This document shows, piece by piece, positions 27,263-34,160 of a stretch of 34,160 bases of DNA. The position numbers were made by a program, and so were the translations under genes. Within the stretch, counting starts at the first letter, position 1. The number at the start of each line of letters is the position of its first letter. The notes beneath the pieces are model-generated. The model did not search any database, was not told the DNA's origin, and saw nothing but the letters and a program-made list of their open reading frames with translations. Source of the stretch: a virus. Location of the stretch: positions 1 to 34,160 of the IMG/VR virus record IMGVR_UViG_3300045936_000120. The stretch is one strand, 5' to 3'.

Positions 27263-27724
27263 ACGGCAAAATACACCGGCAAGGGGGCTCAGTTCCTCTT
27301 GGTCACAGGCACTGCCCCAGGCGCATACACCGCGATCGGGCAGGTGCAGGAAATCGGCGATATCTCGGTCACGGCGGAAGAGGTCGATGTGACGACGCTC
27401 GACGCCGGCGATTACCGCGATTACATCCAGGGATTCAAAGATCCGGGCGAATGCGAGTTGACCGTGATCTTCGATCCCGGGCTCGCGGGGCATGACGAGT
27501 CAACCGATGGTTTGATCGGTTTGTTTACTACCGGCGAGGTGCGCGATTGCGCGATTCGTTGGAACAGCTCGGGAACCGGCGATCAAGCGTTCGGTACATT
27601 CAAGGCGTTCATTCGCGACATGACGTATGGGGCGCTGAATGCCGATGATCCGCAGACCATTACGCCGCTGTTCCGCATCACGACGCCGATAGCGCTGGTT
27701 GATACGCTGCCGACGCCGGCGTAG
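27263..27724 (+). CDS. Major tail tube protein with a probable ACG start
   Basis: A 153-residue protein. IGQVQEIGDISVTAEEVDVT, TLDAGDYRDYIQGFKDPGEC, ELTVIFDP, then AIRWNSSGTGDQAFGTFKAF and DPQTITPLFRITTP form the tail tube pattern (GEIG-x-x-x-x-x-x-x-D-x-T ... Y-x-x-G-x-x-x-x-GE). No ATG, GTG or TTG occurs before residue 13. A ribosome site GAGGG (27251-27255) lies seven bases before ACG-GCA-AAA-TAC, which would be the familiar start ATG-GCA-AAA with T changed to C. TTG 27299 would remove a conserved-looking N-terminus (AKYTGKGAQFLLVTG). Its product is the tube subunit, needed in high amount. Confidence 0.82.
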   Translation, partial: TAKYTGKGAQFLLVTGTAPGAYTAIGQVQEIGDISVTAEEVDVTTLDAGDYRDYIQGFKDPGECELTVIFDPGLAGHDESTDGLIGLFTTGEVRDCAIRWNSSGTGDQAFGTFKAFIRDMTYGALNADDPQTITPLFRITTPIALVDTLPTPA

Positions 27725-27729
27725 GAAGC

Positions 27730-27853
27730 TGTCAGCGATCAGCGGTCAGCGGTCAGCGAGGTAGCGATCAGCAATCAGCGATCAGCTATCAGCTAAAACG
27801 CGCTGAAAGCTGAATGCTGAAAGCTGAATGCTGAAAGCTGAATGCTGAAAGCT
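27730..27853. repeat. Large heptamer array, F8 / R8
   Basis: About eight forward units (two blocks separated by GAGG), spacer TAAAACGC, then reverse units that alternate GCTGAAA and GCTGAAT four times. The alternation is the most regular stretch of the window and suggests recent slippage in 14-bp steps. Confidence 0.95.
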
Positions 27854-28327
27854 ATGAACAATCTCGTCAACGCCGCCGCGACCGTGACGCTCGACGGCCG
27901 TACGCTCACCATCCGCTACCGGGCGCTCGCCTTCATCCGGTACGCGGAAGAGACGGATAGCGATTTGCTGGCCGATATCCGCGAGATCGGCGCGCTCGGC
28001 CAGGGCATTCAATCGGGCGGCGCGGGCGCGGGCAAGCTGTTCGCGAAGGTGCGCGATATTCTCTGGGCGGGCCTACTGCACGAGCAGCCGGAATTCACGC
28101 GGGACGAAACGGCGCGGCTGTTTGGCCTCGACGATATGCCCACGCTCATGCCGGCGATCGTCTCGGCGCTGCGGGGGTCGCTGCCGGAAGCGGCGGATAA
28201 CGGAGCGCGCCCTACGAAGGCGGCGGCGAAGGCGCGCCGCCGCGATGGACGTTCGACCGATGGCTCGGGATCTGGGCCGTCCTCCGCGACGGATGCGGCG
28301 TCAGCGCTTCCGAGTTCTGCAACCTGA
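27854..28327 (+). CDS. Tail assembly chaperone, first frame (gpG-like)
   Basis: 157 residues. VNAAATVTLDGRTLTIRYRA, LAFIRYAEETDSDLLADIRE and the helical region up to LRGSLPEAADNG are protein-like and in the right place, between tail tube and tape measure, for the lambda gpG/HK97 gp13 class. The last 40 residues (KARRRDGRSTDGSGSG ... ALPSSAT) are low complexity and look out of frame. Over the same bases the -1 frame becomes clearly protein-like, so ribosomes probably shift frame at about 28205-28230. Confidence 0.75.
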   Translation: MNNLVNAAATVTLDGRTLTIRYRALAFIRYAEETDSDLLADIREIGALGQGIQSGGAGAGKLFAKVRDILWAGLLHEQPEFTRDETARLFGLDDMPTLMPAIVSALRGSLPEAADNGARPTKAAAKARRRDGRSTDGSGSGPSSATDAASALPSSAT

Positions 28328-28623
28328 CGCTGCGCGAGATCGCCGTATTGATGGAAGCGCGGGATGCACGCGAAACGCGTAACGACTGGTATACCGCGCG
28401 GGTTGTCGCGATGCTCGTAGCGGTTAATTCCAAGCACGGCAAGTATGAGCCGCGAAAGTACATGATGAACGGAAAGCGCCTTCAGGAACGGGCGGAGCGC
28501 GACCGGCGCGAGCGCGAGCCGATGACGGGCGAACAGGTGCTCGCGCGATTTCGGCAGTTGGGTGTGCGGGTGATAGACAAGCGGAAAGGAGCGGTCAGCG
28601 ATCAGCAATCAGCAGTCAGCTAA
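28201..28623 (+). CDS. Tail assembly chaperone, second frame (gpT-like), reached by frameshift
   Basis: The -1 frame is open from after TAA 28198-28200 to TAA 28621-28623. From 28228 it reads APPRWTFDRWLGIWAVLRDG, CGVSASEFCNLTLREIAVLM, EARDARETRNDWYTARVVAM, LVAVNSKHGKYEPRKYMM, a strong protein sequence with the WTFDRW ... LTLREIAVLMEA pattern of gpT-like extensions. Its first start codons (TTG/ATG at 28348-28351) come too late to include that part, so a -1 shift from the upstream frame is the best explanation. No classical X-XXY-YYZ slippery site is visible; the overlap is GGCGGCGGCGAAGG-rich. The last 12 residues come from forward heptamers. Confidence 0.7.
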   Translation, partial: RSAPYEGGGEGAPPRWTFDRWLGIWAVLRDGCGVSASEFCNLTLREIAVLMEARDARETRNDWYTARVVAMLVAVNSKHGKYEPRKYMMNGKRLQERAERDRREREPMTGEQVLARFRQLGVRVIDKRKGAVSDQQSAVS

Positions 28624-28710
28624 ACTGGCGATACGCTTGTCCGGCGCGGTTCGGACTGTGGGTATCCCCAAAACGCAAAGCTGATCGCTGAAAGCTGATA
28701 GCTGAAAGCT
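28593..28710. repeat. Heptamer array, F4 / R4, with a 59-bp loop
   Basis: Forward 28593-28620 (coding), loop without protein of note, reverse 28680-28710, just before the tape-measure ATG at 28715. Confidence 0.95.
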
Positions 28711-28714
28711 ATTT

Positions 28715-31700
28715 ATGGCAGGCTTGCCAGGTGCGGGCGCATCGCTAGGAACGCTCTGGGTCGAGATCGGCGCGAAGGTCGACGAGGCGATCAGCGCGAT
28801 TCAGAAGTTCGGTGATGACGTCGGTGCGATGCTCGACCAGCAGAAAACGAAGTGGGACAAACTTGGCGAAGTCGGCCAGGGCATGACGCAATTGGGCGGC
28901 ACGCTCACGGCGGCGCTCACGGTTCCGATTGCCGGGATCGGCGCGGCATCGATCGCGCTGGCGGAAGATCTGAACCGGGCACACACCAGCTTCACAACGA
29001 TGCTCGGCTCAGCCGATGCCGCGAACCAGATGCTCACGCAGCTTCAGCAGTTTGCCGCTACGACGCCGTTTGCATTTCCTGATCTCGTTGAAGCCGCCCG
29101 GCGCATGATGGCATTAGGTGTTGAATCAAGCCAAGTGCTGCCGTGGTTGACTTCGATCGGCAATACTGCGGCCGCCATGGGAGGCGGTAAAGATGTCATC
29201 GACGGAATTACTACGGCGCTTGCCCAGATGTCCGCAAAGGGTAAGGTATCGGCGGAGGAAATGAATCAACTCGCCGAGCGCGGCGTGCCCGCATGGAGAA
29301 TCCTGGCGGATGCGATCGGCATCGGCGTGCCGGAAGCGATGAAGCTGGCCGAAACCGGCGCGATCAATGCGGCGCAGGCAGTTCCGGCTATTCTCGACGG
29401 GATGAATCAGAGATTTGGCGGCTCGATGGCGGCGCTCTCACAGACGCTCACCGGGCAATGGTCGAACTTCAAGGATCAGATCACGCTCGCATTGATCCCG
29501 ATCGGCCAGGCGCTGATTCCGGCTCTGCAAAACCTCCTGCAAGTCATGCAGCCGGTCTTGCAATCGCTCGCCGATGCGGCGCAATGGTTTGGTAGTTTGC
29601 CGCAGCCGGTGCAGAATGCCGCGCTCGCGTTTGCGGCGCTTGCCGCCGCCATCGGACCGATTGTGCTGATCGCCGGTCAAATGGCGGTTGCGATCAGCGC
29701 GCTGATGCCGGTGCTGACTGCGATCGCGGGTGCTATCGGCGTCTCGGTTGTGGCGCTCGGCGGGTGGGCAATTGCAATCGCGGCCGTGATTGCGGCGCTC
29801 GTGGCGCTCGGCACTTGGGTCTATAGCAACTGGGATCAGATCGTGGCGTTTCTGAGCGGCATTTGGGATAGCGTCGAGCAGAAATGGACGGAGGTCTGGA
29901 CTTCGATTGTCGGCGCCGTTACCGGGATCTGGGAATGGTTCAAGGGGCTTTTTGGAAGTTATTGGGAGCCGATAGTGAACTTCCTGGGCGGAATCTGGTC
30001 AACTCTCACCGGAATCTGGAAGGCCGAATGGGATCTGATCACCGGCGCCGTGGTGGCGGTCTGGAAATGGTTCACGGGTCTTGCCGAGCAGGTGTTCGGA
30101 CCGGCGATCAAATTTCTCGGCGATGTCTGGAGCAAGCTCACGGGCGCCTGGAACGATGCCGGCAAGGCGGCGGAAGAGGCGAAGAAAAAGACCGAGGACT
30201 TGAGTAAGGCGACTACCGACCAGACGGCGGCCGTCAAAACGAATAAAACCGAAGTAAAGAACCTCGGCACCGAACTGGGTATAACCAAGGGCAAAACCAC
30301 ATCCGCCAAGACCGCGATGACGGATCTTGGAAAGGAAGTTGAGACCACCGGCGATAAGCATAAGACCGCGAAGGTATCGGTCCAGAAATTCAACGACGAG
30401 ATCCTGCTGGAGAAATTGCGTCAGGCGCAGACCGAGCACAACAAGCTGGTACGCGAGATCGCCGCCTATGAAATCACGCTTGAGAAGGCGGCAGGCAAAG
30501 CATTTGATTTGAATGCCGAATGGGAGAAGTTGACCGCAACCACCAATCTCGGCGCTGCGGCCATCGGTTCCATCAACGTTAAGCTGCCGGTCATGAACAG
30601 CGACATGGATACCGCGATCGCAAGAACGCAGGCTCTCGATGGCGCGTTCAAAACGCTCGGCGTCACGTCGAGCATCGAATTCGCGAAGGTTGCGGCCGAC
30701 GCCGCGCATGCCCGCGATATCGTGTTGGGATCGGATCAGGCATCCGATTTCGACAAGAAAACGGCAGTCTATAAGGCGCTCAAGGCGCAGATCGATGCGG
30801 CGAAAGCGGCGGGCACCGAGATCCCGGCCGAGCAGGCCGCCATGCTCGAAAAGCTGAAGACGGAACTCGAAACCAAGGTGCCGGAAATGAAAGCGCCGTT
30901 CGAGGGCCTCGCTACCAGCGTCTCAACCGTGATCACCAACTTCGCGCAGGATATCTCGAAATCGCTCTGGGACGGCGAGATGTCCTGGGGCGAGAAGGGC
31001 AAGAGCCTGCTGAAATCGCTGGGCGAAGCCGTGACGTCGAGCTTCATCGAGCCGGCGACGGCGGCGATCGGCAGCTTCATAAAGGGCGCGTTGGCCGATC
31101 TACTCGGCGGCGGTGGTTTTGGCGGGATCTGGGACAGCCTCAAGGGCATGGGTTCGGCGATCGGCGGGATCTTCGGCGGCGGCGGCGCAAAGCCAAGCGT
31201 GCCGAGTGTCCCGACCGGCGGCGGTGGCGCCGGCGGCGGGCTCGGCGGAATCATGGGCGGCGCGGGCGGCTGGATTTCGGGCATCGGCTCGGCGGTCGGC
31301 GGCGCACTGAGCCTGATCGGTTCGATGCGCACCGAGGGCACGCTGAACGCGATCGAAAAAGAGGTCCGCTATTCGCAGATTCACCTGTTCTACATCCTGG
31401 GCGATCTGAATGATTTCTTCCATCGCGATTGGTGGGTGCTCTACGGGCTCGTGCTCGATATCAAATCCGCGATCGTGGATTCGATGGAACCGCAGCTCGC
31501 GCGGGCGGCCGGACATATCGATGTATTGAAGCAGATCGCGGAAAACGATTTGAAGGTCAGTCTGGGCGCGATCGCAAGCTATACGCTCGATATTCTGACC
31601 GATGTCGACCATGCGTCCCGCGTGCTGGATCAGATCCTTCTCCAGGGTGTGGCGGCAAACGAGCGGCTCGATAAAATGATCGCGACGTCCGAGCGCATCG

Positions 31701-31807
31701 CCGCAACTTCTCAGCAATCGGTCAGCATGAACCTCTACGGCACCGATCCCGAAGTCGTGGCCGCCCGCATCGCGCAGCAGCTCCGCTTGCAGGGGGCAAG
31801 CGGATAG
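28715..31807 (+). CDS. Tail tape-measure protein
   Basis: 1030 residues, the longest complete gene. Residues 1-60 are LWVEIGAKVDEAISAIQKFG-type helix; residues 70-230 (ALAEDLNRAHTSFTTMLGSA, LQQFAATTPFAFPDLVEAAR, VIDGITTALAQMSAKGKVSA, EEMNQLAERGVPAWRILADA) are the conserved tape-measure domain. Hydrophobic helices at about 300-375 may insert in the host membrane. Residues 380-490 hold Trp-rich repeats (GIWDSVEQKWTEVWTSIVGA and three relatives), 485-560 a Lys/Thr-rich coil, and 795-875 a Gly-rich segment. The C-terminal 150 residues are helical. It sets tail length; by the usual 0.15 nm per residue the tail would be roughly 150 nm (inference). Confidence 0.93.
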   Translation: MAGLPGAGASLGTLWVEIGAKVDEAISAIQKFGDDVGAMLDQQKTKWDKLGEVGQGMTQLGGTLTAALTVPIAGIGAASIALAEDLNRAHTSFTTMLGSADAANQMLTQLQQFAATTPFAFPDLVEAARRMMALGVESSQVLPWLTSIGNTAAAMGGGKDVIDGITTALAQMSAKGKVSAEEMNQLAERGVPAWRILADAIGIGVPEAMKLAETGAINAAQAVPAILDGMNQRFGGSMAALSQTLTGQWSNFKDQITLALIPIGQALIPALQNLLQVMQPVLQSLADAAQWFGSLPQPVQNAALAFAALAAAIGPIVLIAGQMAVAISALMPVLTAIAGAIGVSVVALGGWAIAIAAVIAALVALGTWVYSNWDQIVAFLSGIWDSVEQKWTEVWTSIVGAVTGIWEWFKGLFGSYWEPIVNFLGGIWSTLTGIWKAEWDLITGAVVAVWKWFTGLAEQVFGPAIKFLGDVWSKLTGAWNDAGKAAEEAKKKTEDLSKATTDQTAAVKTNKTEVKNLGTELGITKGKTTSAKTAMTDLGKEVETTGDKHKTAKVSVQKFNDEILLEKLRQAQTEHNKLVREIAAYEITLEKAAGKAFDLNAEWEKLTATTNLGAAAIGSINVKLPVMNSDMDTAIARTQALDGAFKTLGVTSSIEFAKVAADAAHARDIVLGSDQASDFDKKTAVYKALKAQIDAAKAAGTEIPAEQAAMLEKLKTELETKVPEMKAPFEGLATSVSTVITNFAQDISKSLWDGEMSWGEKGKSLLKSLGEAVTSSFIEPATAAIGSFIKGALADLLGGGGFGGIWDSLKGMGSAIGGIFGGGGAKPSVPSVPTGGGGAGGGLGGIMGGAGGWISGIGSAVGGALSLIGSMRTEGTLNAIEKEVRYSQIHLFYILGDLNDFFHRDWWVLYGLVLDIKSAIVDSMEPQLARAAGHIDVLKQIAENDLKVSLGAIASYTLDILTDVDHASRVLDQILLQGVAANERLDKMIATSERIAATSQQSVSMNLYGTDPEVVAARIAQQLRLQGASG

Positions 31808-31880
31808 CTTTGACCACGCCTGTCATGAATACCGACTTATCCCATGGGGTAAGAAGGGCATCCATCGGGTCTGGTCAAAG
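31808..31880. repeat. Palindromic element, copy 2, with closing stem
   Basis: CTTTGACC (31808-31815) and GGTCAAAG (31873-31880) are perfect inverted repeats 73 bases apart end to end. Between them CTTATCCCATGGGGTAAG (31836-31853) is the palindrome of copy 1 with one change. Position after the tape measure and beside a forward array. Confidence 0.75.
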
Positions 31881-31881
31881 C

Positions 31882-31902
31882 GGTCAGCTATCAGCTTTCA
31901 GC
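31882..31902. repeat. Heptamer run, F3
   Basis: Forward units at the 3' end of a leftward gene; the matching reverse run is on the far side of that gene at 32299-32329. Confidence 0.95.
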
Positions 31903-32268
31903 TTTGCGCCGTGCTTCAATCCGCTCGTGCAGCTCGCGGAAGTGGGCTTCAACCTCTTCGCCCGGAATCAACTTCACTTTGCCGCTTTTGATGTCATCAT
32001 ATCGGCGGTCCAACTCTTCGGCGATCAGATTCTTCAGGCGTAGTCCCGTTCCATCAGTTATAAGGCTGCGGCCGCACTCGCACTTATATACATGGGTCAT
32101 GCCGCCCATTTGCAGTGCGTCTAGAAGTAATTCTGCTGCGTCGTCGCTGAGCGTTGTCACGGCTCGCAGGATTTCCTTGAGGGCATCGTCATCCGTCGCA
32201 TCAGTTCCTTCGTAGATGTTTGCTTGGACCGCTTTTACGATCTCGATCGCATGAATCATGCGCTTCAT
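31891..32268 (-). CDS. Leftward protein inserted between tape measure and tail tip, unknown function
   Basis: A 125-residue acidic protein. The first 55 residues are helical (EIVKAVQANIYEGTDATDDD, ALKEILRAVTTLSDDAAELL), then a CECG knuckle and a charged helical tail (EELDRRYDDIKSGKVKLIPG, EEVEAHFRELHERIEARR). The last residues (KAES) and stop come from the array. It is opposite in direction to the tail operon and bounded by a forward arm on one side and a reverse arm on the other, so it may have entered as a cassette. No function recognised. Confidence 0.6.
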   Translation of the reverse strand: MKRMIHAIEIVKAVQANIYEGTDATDDDALKEILRAVTTLSDDAAELLLDALQMGGMTHVYKCECGRSLITDGTGLRLKNLIAEELDRRYDDIKSGKVKLIPGEEVEAHFRELHERIEARRKAES

Positions 32269-32298
32269 TGTAGCGGTTCCGTTCGTTGCAGGTTTGTA

Positions 32299-32329
32299 GC
32301 TGATCGCTGACCGCTGATTGCTGATCGCT
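32299..32329. repeat. Heptamer run, R4
   Basis: Reverse units, ending five bases before the tail-tip ATG at 32334. Confidence 0.95.
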
Positions 32330-32333
32330 TCCC

Positions 32334-34160
32334 ATGAGAGTCCGCGCCGCCGTCCAGGGCATCGACGTTTCCGACGTCACCTACATCGAATCATTGGCAA
32401 TCCGCCAGGACTCGCGCGAGGCGATTTCGACGTGCGAGATCCAGTTGATTCAACTGATCGGCGGGGCGCGTTATGACGTGGCGCGCTACGACGAGGCCAA
32501 GTATTCGGGCGGCATCGCGGCGCAGGAATGGCAGGAGCTGGTGCTGTGGGATCAGGATACCGGGCAGTTGCTGTTCGGCGGCTTCATTCTCTCGATTCAG
32601 CAGAAAGAGGAAGGCCCGTATATCCGGCATCATATCTCGGCGTCCGACTGGGGAATCCTGTTCGAGCGGGCGGTGATGACGCAGACCTGGCCCGCCGGCA
32701 CGCCCGATTCGACGATCATCTCGGATGCTCTGGCGCAGGTGCCTGATATCGACGCCGGCACGATCGTGACGCAGATCGCGAACGTCGGGGCGCTCGAAGT
32801 GAAAGACCAGCGCATCCGCGATGTGCTCGATCAGGTGTGCGAGTTGACCGGATCCGAGTGGGCCGTTTCCTACGACGGCAAGCTGAATTACTACAAGATC
32901 GGCTCGATCGTCGCGCCCTTCGGTCTGTCCGATGTGCCGAACGGTACGACAACGATGCCCTACCGGCTCGAGGACTATGCCCGTGATTTCTCGGACGCGG
33001 CAAACCGCGTGCTCGTGCTCGGCGGATTGACTGAGGGCGGCGGCGAGATCCGGGCGACGGCCGAGAACGGCGCAAGCCAGGGCGTCTATGGCGTGCTCTC
33101 GATCACTCTGGTCGACCGCCAGATTATGGACTCGACCACGGCGGCGGTGTGGGCTACGACCGAGGTTGCGCAGCGGTCGTTCCCGCGGCCGACCGTGAAG
33201 GCGTCGCTCATCATTCCGGGCCTGGGCCGCGGCATGACGGTCGCGGTTGAGGCGGCAAAGTACGGCCTCGCGGGGTCGCTCGTGCTGCGGTCGCTCGAGA
33301 TCGCGATCGCGGCGCCGGATCGGGCGCGATCGCCTGTACCTGGGCACGTGCTGAAGTATACGGCCACTCTGGGCGCCCGGCCGCCCGATATGGTCTATAC
33401 CTTGCGCCGGATGCAAAGAAAGCCGCCTGAGCGCACCGTATTGCCGCCGGCGGGCGAGATTCCGGATGGCTCGATCGATGCGGACGACTTCGCGGCGGGT
33501 CTGGCGCCGGTCTTCATTGTCAACGGGAAACCGACGGACTGGGCGCAATATCCGGCCGACGCCGTATTCTTCAATACGGCCGACCGAAAGCTCTATCGGC
33601 GTATTGCGGGCAACGACTGGACGGCGGTCGTGCCGACGTCCGATATCGAGGGTCAGATCCAGACGACGCAACTTGCGCCGGGATCGGTGACCGAAACCAT
33701 TCTTGCCGACGGCTCGGTCGTTACTGCCAAGATTCCGGCGGGCGCGATCCAAGAACCGCAGATCGCGGCTTCTGCCGTCACGGCGAACGCGATCGCGGCC
33801 AATGCGATCTATTCCGAGGCGATTCAGGCGAACGCCGTCAAGGCGATCAATATCGCGGCGAATGCCGTCGTGGCCGGTAAGATCGCGGCGCTTGCGGTCG
33901 TGGCCGGGAACCTCGCGGCCGATTCGGTGACGGCCGGTACAATCGCGGCGGCGGCCGTTACGGCGTCGGCGATCGCGGCCAATGCCATCCGGGCGACGCA
34001 TATCCTCGCCGGCGAGATCGATTCGACCAAACTGAACGCAACGGCGATCGACGTCGGCGGCGGCGGCGGTAAGCCGGGCCGGTTCAACGTGAAAGACGGA
34101 AGCGGGAATCTGGTTGGCCAGATCGGCATTATTGACAGCGCGGGCGCGGGCGTCTATGGC
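32334..34160 (+). CDS. Tail-tip/host-specificity protein, N-terminal part (continues at base 153)
   Basis: Open from ATG 32334 to the end of the window, 609 codons, and through the circular junction to 731. Residues 1-330 (VRAAVQGIDVSDVTYIESLA, ISASDWGILFERAVMTQTWP, DVLDQVCELTGSEWAVSYDG, KLNYYKIGS, ANRVLVLGGLTEGGGEI) resemble the gp27-like/phage tail-tip hub fold. Residues about 380-470 are a linker domain. From about 455 to 560 there is a degenerate repeat of A-x-(A/S)-(I/V)-x-A-x-x-I (AASAVTANAIAANAIYSEAI, AANAVVAGKIAALAVVAGNL), as in lambda J-like proteins, probably a trimeric beta-helix or coil stalk. The first base differences between contig ends lie in this gene. Confidence 0.85.
   Translation, partial: MRVRAAVQGIDVSDVTYIESLAIRQDSREAISTCEIQLIQLIGGARYDVARYDEAKYSGGIAAQEWQELVLWDQDTGQLLFGGFILSIQQKEEGPYIRHHISASDWGILFERAVMTQTWPAGTPDSTIISDALAQVPDIDAGTIVTQIANVGALEVKDQRIRDVLDQVCELTGSEWAVSYDGKLNYYKIGSIVAPFGLSDVPNGTTTMPYRLEDYARDFSDAANRVLVLGGLTEGGGEIRATAENGASQGVYGVLSITLVDRQIMDSTTAAVWATTEVAQRSFPRPTVKASLIIPGLGRGMTVAVEAAKYGLAGSLVLRSLEIAIAAPDRARSPVPGHVLKYTATLGARPPDMVYTLRRMQRKPPERTVLPPAGEIPDGSIDADDFAAGLAPVFIVNGKPTDWAQYPADAVFFNTADRKLYRRIAGNDWTAVVPTSDIEGQIQTTQLAPGSVTETILADGSVVTAKIPAGAIQEPQIAASAVTANAIAANAIYSEAIQANAVKAINIAANAVVAGKIAALAVVAGNLAADSVTAGTIAAAAVTASAIAANAIRATHILAGEIDSTKLNATAIDVGGGGGKPGRFNVKDGSGNLVGQIGIIDSAGAGVYG
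34035..34160. repeat. Right copy of the 126-bp terminal direct repeat
   Basis: Identical to bases 27-152; see the left copy. The 26 bases before it (34009-34034) match bases 1-26 at 19 of 26 positions, with the same reading frame. Confidence 0.95.

Noticed and set aside
31808-31880. tRNA gene, because the element is 73 bases long and closed by an 8-bp stem
   Set aside because: There is no T-arm consensus, no D-arm, and the central palindrome leaves no seven-base anticodon loop.
739-32329. Heptamer arrays as CRISPR arrays
   Set aside because: The unit is seven bases, there are no unique spacers of constant length, and no cas genes; the Cas4-like nuclease is better read as a phage recombination nuclease.
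32391-34001. Leftward open frame of 536 codons opposite the tail-tip gene
   Set aside because: It is Arg/Asp/His-rich shadow sequence of a well-formed gene on the plus strand; the plus frame has recognisable tail-tip features.

Overview
This window looks like one complete tailed-phage genome. Its last 126 bases (34035-34160) repeat bases 27-152 exactly, and the reading frame of the tail-tip gene runs off the right end and back in at the left end in register. The molecule therefore closes into a circle of about 34,008 bp (circular permutation, terminal redundancy or a circular replicative form). The sequence is GC-rich. The head and tail genes are of the HK97/lambda siphovirus type: large terminase, HK97 portal, Mu F-like head protein, HK97 prohead protease and capsid, gp6-like and SPP1 gp16-like connectors, gp10-like, DUF3168-like, tail tube, overlapping tail assembly chaperone frames, a 1030-residue tape measure and a tail-tip protein. 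A secreted protein at 5627-6106 and the repeat style recall Acidobacteriota, but the host is an inference. I recognised no integrase, endolysin or tRNA.

Layout on the + strand: tail-tip C-terminus, a fibre-like gene and small genes (1-2456). A leftward three-gene cassette (3225-2550). A strong rightward promoter (3251-3279) leading into an overlapping early run with a PD-(D/E)XK/Fe-S nuclease (3334-5509) and a secreted 'moron' (5627-6106). A regulatory and replication region with genes on both strands (6214-11182): DUF5681-like, zinc knuckle, double HTH, DUF3820 plus J-like protein, winged-helix replication protein, XRE repressor. Small zinc proteins, then terminase (12609-13886), more small genes, portal (16565-18082), head genes, two DNA methyltransferases set among the head and connector genes (22222-23103 and 24928-25635), tail genes, and the tail tip (32334 to the end).

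The most striking feature is a genome-wide system of heptamer arrays. Nearly every non-overlapping gene junction carries 3-9 copies of NNTCAGC (forward arm, F), a short spacer, and then 3-6 copies of the reverse complement GCTGANN (reverse arm, R). The five-base core is constant and the dinucleotide varies. By simple codon arithmetic F arms have no stop codon in any frame, while three R units carry TGA in all three frames. The arrays supply stop codons to many genes and the ATG of at least three. They also enter coding sequence in frame. In the Mu F-like head protein two whole arrays are translated, and each has the same one-base insertion that removes the otherwise unavoidable TGA. In the gene at 10184-10678 the expected TGA is TGT.

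Other points of note are two genes whose start codon seems replaced by ACG or ATC, a promoter with paired operator-like repeats, two copies of an element built on an 18-bp palindrome, a threefold hairpin family, about ten small cysteine-rich proteins, and a synonymous-only sequence divergence at the circular junction.
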